Of a stretch of DNA of 8,264 bases, positions 1 to 4,900 are shown one piece after another. How positions within the stretch are numbered: position 1 is the stretch's first letter; every line of letters begins with the position of its first letter. The translations under genes and the position numbers were made by a program. This DNA comes from an uncultured Bacteroidales bacterium (lineage in GTDB: Bacteria; Bacteroidota; Bacteroidia; Bacteroidales; Bacteroidaceae): the NCBI GenBank assembly GCA_937896105.1, contig CALBKR010000129.1:1-8264 (forward strand), read 5' to 3'. Below the pieces are notes generated by a model. It did no database searches. It was not told the origin of the DNA and was given only the letters and a program-made list of their open reading frames with translations.

Positions 1-911
1 TGGCTGATGCGCCTTATTGTCCCCGTGGCGCCTGCGACGGCGTAGTTGTTGATGACAACCATAACAAAGGTCTCGAAGAAGCTGCTGCCGTCGGTGTAGA
101 CTCCGCTGTAGATGCCATTGCCTATGTAGCTATTGAGCGAGGTGACTTGCCCTACCTCAACGTTCTGCTGCAGCTTGCCCCACTGTTCCCAGCCGATGCC
201 GCCAGCAAGCATATTGGTGCTATGGGCTTGGCCTGTCCTTATGTAGACATCGCCGTCGCCGCCTGTGCGGTTGCTGAGAGTTAGTACCTGTGTTATGCAC
301 TTGTCCTGCACATCACCAGTACCGGCTATGGAGCTGTTGAGCACCAACAGCCTTGCGTGGATGGTGTGCCCGGGGTTACTGTTGGCAATGGGTAGCCCGT
401 CGGCAGCGTTGAGGCGCTCGCCTGTGATGTTGTAGATGCCTTGTGTAACGTAGTGGTTGATATGCGATGCACTGCCCCACTCGACGGGTATGAGCATTTC
501 GTTCTTGAGTTTTTCGCCTTGCTTCTTGAGCTTGTTATCAAGCACTGCATCGTTTACTGTCTTTGTCCACTTGCTCCAGGCAAGGGTTTTGTGCGGGTAG
601 CTGCCTGTGCGCTGGTAGATACTTGGTGTGGCATCGGTGCAGCCGCCAAACAGCAGAGTCTGCCCTACTGTTCTTCCATCCTGCGATGTGCCGTGGCTAC
701 CAGTCTCACTAACGAAGAGATAGCCGATGATGAAGTGCCCGGCACTGCAGGTTTCGGCCGGCAGGCCTGCCGCGATGATATCGTTGTGGTTCATCTCCAC
801 TTGGTAGCACCCTTTCTCGGTCTTGGTGTTGAGTTGGTCACCGCTAATGTGAATAATTGCTGTTTCACCCCCTTTGGTGGCGTGAGTGTTCTGTTTGTTC
901 TCTGTTGTCAT
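1..911 (-). CDS. Phage tail-fibre-like protein, N-terminal part (runs off the left edge)
   Basis: This frame starts at ATG 911-909 and stays open for 303 codons to the window edge, so the C-terminus is missing. I see no signal peptide or membrane segment (start MTTENKQNTHATKGGE). The protein is built of about 100-residue tandem repeats. Unit 1 (about 20-118) has KGCYQVEM, GQTLLFGG, YQRTGSY and AWSKWTK. Unit 2 (about 143-246) has QGIYNITG, ARLLVLNS, TQVLTLSN, YIRTGQA and GWEQWGKL. Unit 3 starts near 255 with NGIYSGVY and ETFVMVVINNYAVAG and is cut by the edge. The pattern of GxY, Q-x-L, Y-x-RTG and W-x2-W resembles pyocin-knob-type repeats of phage tail fibres, which bind receptors at the tail tip. 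A Lys-rich stretch at 128-137 (KLKKQGEKLK) links units 1 and 2. Codons are more GC-rich than in the giant gene to the right. The reading frame is certain; the tail-fibre role is inferred from motif pattern only. A repeat-built prophage or phage-derived surface protein of another kind remains possible. Confidence 0.85.
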   Translation of the reverse strand, partial: MTTENKQNTHATKGGETAIIHISGDQLNTKTEKGCYQVEMNHNDIIAAGLPAETCSAGHFIIGYLFVSETGSHGTSQDGRTVGQTLLFGGCTDATPSIYQRTGSYPHKTLAWSKWTKTVNDAVLDNKLKKQGEKLKNEMLIPVEWGSASHINHYVTQGIYNITGERLNAADGLPIANSNPGHTIHARLLVLNSSIAGTGDVQDKCITQVLTLSNRTGGDGDVYIRTGQAHSTNMLAGGIGWEQWGKLQQNVEVGQVTSLNSYIGNGIYSGVYTDGSSFFETFVMVVINNYAVAGATGTIRRIS

Positions 912-945
912 ATATTTACAATATTTAGTGTGCATCCCCCAAAAA

Positions 946-1013
946 CACAGGCGCCACTGCAATTTATTATGAAAAAACAACGATTAAAGATGAGGAGTAA
1001 TGTGGCGCCTGTG
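946..1013. repeat. Perfect 12-bp inverted repeat in the tail-like gene leader
   Basis: CACAGGCGCCAC (946-957) and its exact reverse complement GTGGCGCCTGTG (1002-1013) are separated by 44 bp. Read on the minus strand, the promoter-proximal arm starts just after the predicted transcription start, and the distal arm is followed by five Ts (945-941), then GGGGG. The leader RNA could therefore fold into a long stem with a U-run 3' of it, about 30 nt before the ATG at 911. It could be an attenuator, a protein-binding site or recombination sites. The sequence does not decide between these. Confidence 0.7.
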
Positions 1014-1026
1014 AAAAACCACAATG

Positions 1027-1054
1027 CAAAGGTATGTTCCGAGTGCAACTGCAA
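1027..1054 (-). promoter_or_regulatory. Promoter of the tail-like gene
   Basis: On the minus strand TACCTTTG (1034-1027) matches the Bacteroidota -7 element TAnnTTTG exactly. TTG (1054-1052) lies 17 nt upstream as a -33 element, slightly closer than the usual 19-21 nt. Initiation is expected around 1019-1022, giving a leader of about 110 nt that contains the inverted repeat. Confidence 0.55.
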
Positions 1055-1115
1055 GGTTGCTGTTTTGCCACTTTGGCGACATTGATATTTTGTAGTCAAA
1101 ACAACACGGTAAAAA

Positions 1116-1148
1116 TTTGCAATAAGGCAGGATGGTATATTATATTTG
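1116..1148 (+). promoter_or_regulatory. Promoter of the 86-aa acidic protein gene
   Basis: TTTG (1116-1119), a 21-nt spacer and TATATTTG (1141-1148) match the Bacteroidota sigma-ABfr consensus at both elements. Initiation is expected near 1153-1156, leaving a short leader of about 20 nt before ATG 1174. It is divergent from the minus-strand promoter at 1027-1054, so one regulator could act on both. Confidence 0.65.
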
Positions 1149-1173
1149 TAGTATCGATTAACATTACACTATT

Positions 1174-1434
1174 ATGACCGAAGAAGAGCTGAAGAGAGAA
1201 TTGAATGCCGAGAAATTTAAAGCAGAGATGCTGTGCGGAGCGGCTGCTGCATTGGCATACACTGACGAGGAGATTTATGACACCCTTTGCAAAGAGGAAG
1301 CGGAGGAGTTCATTGAGTTGAGAAGAGAGTTTATGAAAGAGGTCGACCGCGAATGTGAAAGGATGTGGGGCAAGCCTGTTGCCGATGACGATGACCTCTC
1401 TATGGCTGCCGAGGATGAAGCACCGTATAATTAA
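1174..1434 (+). CDS. Small acidic protein of unknown function (86 aa)
   Basis: I do not recognise the family. The start ATG 1174 lies about 20 nt downstream of a consensus promoter, which supports this frame over the longer antisense frame across the same DNA. The protein has about 27 Asp/Glu against 11 Lys/Arg, so it is strongly acidic. Residues 1-65 look helical and heptad-like (MTEEELKRELNAEKF, EEAEEFIELRREFMKEVDRE), with an Ala-rich stretch at 22-28 (GAAAALA) and cysteines at 21, 39 and 61. The C-terminus is a disordered-looking acidic tail containing DDDD (71-74) and ending in EDEAPYN. There is no signal peptide or membrane helix, so it should be cytoplasmic. It is divergent from the tail-like gene, which suggests an accessory or phage-associated origin. 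A small acidic phage protein or DNA-mimic-type inhibitor would fit the charge, but nothing in the sequence proves it. Confidence 0.65.
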   Translation: MTEEELKRELNAEKFKAEMLCGAAAALAYTDEEIYDTLCKEEAEEFIELRREFMKEVDRECERMWGKPVADDDDLSMAAEDEAPYN

Positions 1435-1470
1435 CGCGAATAGCAACTGCAGAGTTATACCCGACACCAC

Positions 1471-1499
1471 CGGCACAGCGCGGTCTGCGCTGCTTGCCG
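1471..1499. repeat. Hairpin downstream of the 86-aa gene
   Basis: CGGCA-CAGCGC (1471-1481) pairs with GCGCTG-CT-TGCCG (1487-1499). This gives 11 base pairs with a 2-nt bulge (1493-1494) and a 5-nt loop, GGTCT. It starts 37 nt after the stop codon. No T-run follows on either strand, so it is more likely a 3' UTR structure than a classical terminator on its own. Confidence 0.5.
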
Positions 1500-1551
1500 C
1501 ACAAACGGCAGGAGAGTGCTAAAGAGACACCGGGCAGACTGCTGAACATAC

Positions 1552-1593
1552 TGCAGCGCGTGTGCAAACATCGATGTTTGCACACGCGCTGCA
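1552..1593. repeat. Perfect 42-bp palindrome between convergent genes
   Basis: Positions 1552-1572 are the exact reverse complement of 1573-1593 with no spacer; the centre is ATCGAT and the outer ends are TGCAGCGCG and CGCGCTGCA. As RNA it folds into a stem of about 19 bp with a 4-nt loop. On the plus strand it is followed by TTTATAT, on the minus strand by GTATG. It lies between the plus-strand 86-aa gene and the minus-strand 61-aa gene, so a bidirectional terminator is the simplest reading. The T-run is weak, and a dimeric protein-binding or recombination site is an alternative. Confidence 0.75.
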
Positions 1594-1634
1594 TTTATAT
1601 CCAGGGAAGCGCTGAAACGGCACTCCTCTGGCAA

Positions 1635-1820
1635 TTACATATTCACCCAGATATTCTCCCAGTCGCCACCGATACGGTCGTTCTCTTTACCCATCTGGTC
1701 GTCGCTATCCATCTGTACATCGTCCTCCTTGCTCAATGCAAGCACATTCATTGTACCAATCTCAAGAATCTCGGAAACCGGCGATATATATTCTTTCTTT
1801 TCAGTCATTGTTCTTTTCAT
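1635..1820 (-). CDS. Small Bacteroidales peptide with N-terminal Y-x2-P motif (61 aa)
   Basis: The peptide starts MKRTMTEKKEYISPVSEIL and ends GGDWENIWVNM. It has a basic N-terminus, a Y11-x2-P14 motif, hydrophobic residues at alternating spacing (V15, I18, L19, I21), the stretch NVLALS at 25-30, then an acidic variable tail (DDVQMDSDDQM) with two tryptophans. From memory, Bacteroidales genomes carry many 50-70-aa proteins of this plan, KKxYxxPxxxVxxxxxxxxLxxS followed by a divergent Gly/Asp-rich C-terminus; their function is unknown to me. Y-x2-P also occurs in leaders of lasso-peptide precursors, but no cyclase, protease or RRE gene is present here, so that is only a resemblance. There is no classical signal peptide. 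ATG 1820 was chosen; ATG 1808 (M5) is equally possible. No clear promoter lies in the 138 nt upstream, so read-through from the giant gene is plausible. Confidence 0.6.
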   Translation of the reverse strand: MKRTMTEKKEYISPVSEILEIGTMNVLALSKEDDVQMDSDDQMGKENDRIGGDWENIWVNM

Positions 1821-1958
1821 AGATATAACTGTATTAATTATTCCCTTATATGTTACTTAACACACCTTGACAGCCTTCGCTTCTCGCAACCCGCAGGGCG
1901 CAAACCAGGTCTGCGCTAAGTGCGACATTTTGCTGCTCGGCTGTCGAGCTGCCCGTTA
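1821..1958. other. Spacer between the giant gene and the 61-aa gene
   Basis: The half next to the giant gene (about 1865-1958) is GC-rich and structured. GCTCG/CGAGC (1935-1939 with 1945-1949) forms a short hairpin extended by two pairs across a T-T mismatch, and GCGCA/TGCGC-type pairing occurs around 1899-1917. No T-run follows on the minus strand, so no convincing intrinsic terminator is seen. The half next to the 61-aa gene is AT-rich, without a TAnnTTTG match. The 10-mer GGTCTGCGCT (1908-1917) also occurs at 1482-1491. Confidence 0.4.
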
Positions 1959-4900
1959 TCATTTAACGAGCACCTTTTTGCCGTTCACAATGTATATTCC
2001 CGGTTCTACAACTCTTTCGAGTTTGCGACCTTGCAGGTCGTAGATACCGCTGTTGTTTTCATTGGCAGGAGTATCGGTTGCAGTGATATCGTCGATGCCG
2101 GTAGTGCCACCGTCGAAGAAGAATCGGTACATCGCCGGTTCTGTTTGGTTGCCTTCCTCCTCAAACATCAGATAGGACTTATTGGCGTTACACTGCACAT
2201 AACCGCTCTCATTGTGGTCGGTAGTGCCACCTATAGTCTCCTTTTCGCCATTTTCGTTACGGTTCTCGTATGTCCAATACATAGCTATGCGGTCGCTCTT
2301 CTTGCCAAGCATATAAATGTTATAATCATCTTCGCAACGTACAAGTGTTGTATATGCAGTTCCCAAAAGTATATTACCGCTTGCATCAACGGTTGAAGCA
2401 ACAGGGCTATAATAGAACTTCTGATTGCTCATAGGGCTCGCGCTGGTCAATATAACACCCTCCTCGGCAGGAACAATGCCTTTCATATCCACCATTTGAA
2501 GTTGGTTGATGTCGTTAATGCCATTCACAATCCAAGCATCAACATCTGGAGGAGTCTTTGCATTGAATCCCAGGTATAGACTTGCATAGGCTCTGCCATC
2601 GGGCTTTGGTGCTGATGAGAGTGACGGAACCGTGTAGTAAATATTTTCAGGGTTCTCAATCTCCTCGATATACCAGGTGTCACGAGTCTTTGTTGAAAGG
2701 ACAACACTCGACAAGCCGAAGTAGCAACCTTCATTGGTAGTACCCTTGGTTACTTTTATCTTGAAAGACAAATTGCCGCTTGCATCTGCCTCTGCAGGTG
2801 TTGCCAAAGCTATATTCCACACCTTGTGTCTGTCGCCACCAGGGTTGACACCATTTGCAATGTCGATATCAGTGAGCTCACCAAGCTTTGTATCATTTCC
2901 GTCATAAACCTGGACATTCCACAGGCGAACAGCCTTACCATCGGGGTTCTGATAGACGCCACTACTATTCAATGCGTGGATATCGAGTGCCACGTTATCA
3001 TATTCGTCGCCGGCAGGCAAGCCAGAGTAGCTGAATGTATATTCTATCACCGGACTCGCAGTAGCATCTACATCGGGGCAGATGATTGAACTTGTAATGC
3101 TACCTTTATTCATATATGTAGAGATATCAGCATCGTTCAATTTACCGTTAAATGATGTCTCAACAACGCCGAGATTATTGTATAGAGAGCTTGTTGCTGC
3201 AACATCGGCACCATTATTGTGATTGAAAGTCGTTTCTACATAGCCTGTGTTCTGCGCATCGGCCTTTGCTACAATATCTTCGCCAGTGGTTGCAAGGTAG
3301 CTGCCATTAACCTTCAAACGGACAGCAGAACCGGCAACAGCCTCTATCGTTACAGGGGCACTTGGCTCACCGTCGCTAAGTGTCAATGAATTTGCGGTAA
3401 AGCCGTCATTGTATGGATAGCTCTGCGTGTGAAGGCTCTTGAACTTGAGTGCACCATCATTGAGCGCGAAGAAGCCATCCTGTTGCTCGGTACCCTCGAA
3501 ATACCATACACCGCGGCTGTCAAGCCCGTCAGGGGTGTTCACGTCCTCGTTCACCTTAACGACATTGCGGTCGTTCACCTTGAAATCGCCGGACATAGTT
3601 GCAGGAACGTGATGTATTGTGTAGAGCTTGCCGGGCTTTGGAGCCTTGAACTCATTTGCCATATCACCTTCGTAAACTTTCAAGGCATCATAAATTCTAT
3701 TGAAGGCAGTCTCTTCCATTATCGCATTTTCCTCACTTGCCGTTGCGTTGATGGTATTGATGATGGCAGAGTTCTCATTGATTATCTTGAATAGGCCGAA
3801 GAGTTTCTTGTTATATATTACGCAATCCGCAATGCCGTACATTTCAAGCAGTTCAGCAAGGTGGTCGTCGAACTGGATGACCTTCTCGAACTTCCAGGTC
3901 GAATAATCGCCATAGCCAAGGTCGGTGAATATCTCTTCACTCTTGCCAGAGACATTCGCCCAACCCATATTGGTATCATCGGCACCCTCCATTACGACGG
4001 CAAGACCGGTATATATTTCGTTCGACGACGGAAGTATATACCATTTCTGTTCGGGGTTGTGCTTGTCCCAACGCATCGCAAGGACATTCTCGGCCTTGAG
4101 GCTCGTGATGTTGACACCAGACGGGATATTGGTCGAGAGTTTTGTTATATCGGCAATATTTGGACAATCGATATAATCTTTGTTACCGGTAATGTCCTTT
4201 ATACTCTGTGTTGCACCCAATGAGTTTGTAACCGAGAAACTCAAACGTTTATCGGAGTAGGAGATGACAACCTTGAGTTCGGAGTTAGCTGACTCTGTAT
4301 GGTGGAAGGAATAATAGTCGTTGGTTGTATTTCCAGCCTTTATGACAACGTGCCCCTCGGTCTTCAGATAGACCTGGAAGCCGTTATCGTAACGGTCGGC
4401 TTTGGTACTGTCACCAGTTGCCAAAAGACAGGAACCCCAATGGTTGTTGTTGTTTCCGTTGGATGTAAGGGTAACAGTAATCTCCCAAGAGGCATCCTTC
4501 GCCAGTTTTTTATCGGTTCCCCCGATAACGGAAATATTATTATCCGCACCGGTGAATTTGATATTTTCGTACAGAACCTCGTTATGACCAACGAGTGTGC
4601 TGTCTTTCGCTGCCATAAAGTTATGGACGTGAACATCAAGGTACTCGTTATACGCACCCGGGTTCACTACATTACCTGCAAAGTGGTAGAGATTATTGAG
4701 CTTCATATCGGTGGCAGTGCCCTTCTCCTCGAGTTTCATCAAGTTATTACCACCGTTGTATGCTGCATATACTCCGGTTCCTTTATTATCGGTTCCATAG
4801 ACATTCTTTGCATAGTACCAATGTATATTTGCGAGGTTGCCATCCTCCGTTGATACATATGGGAGCGCTTGCATACCGTAATCTATTTCGTGCTGCAACA

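Noticed and set aside
759..772. 14-bp palindrome CGGCAGGCCTGCCG
   Set aside because: It lies within coding sequence encoding AAGLPAE and is explained by GC-rich codons. Nothing else marks it as a site.
441..1085. Plus-strand open frame of 214 codons
   Set aside because: It is antisense to the 303-codon minus-strand frame with clear tail-type repeats. Its own product is Cys/Val-rich with no recognisable motif.
908..1099. Minus-strand 63-codon frame whose stop overlaps the tail-like gene start (ATGA)
   Set aside because: The predicted promoter (1027-1054) and inverted repeat lie inside it, so transcripts would begin within the frame. The product has no recognisable features.
1096..1476. Minus-strand 126-codon frame
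   Set aside because: It is antisense to the 86-aa gene, which has a consensus promoter. It begins inside the downstream hairpin and looks like a shadow of the Glu-rich codons.
1494..1919. Plus-strand 141-codon frame
   Set aside because: It reads through the 42-bp palindrome and antisense to the 61-aa peptide, has no promoter match, and shows Cys/His-rich shadow composition.
1920..2396. Plus-strand 158-codon frame and similar plus-strand frames across 2826-6550
   Set aside because: All are antisense to the 1943-aa gene with no promoter or family motifs. They are shadows of its codon bias.
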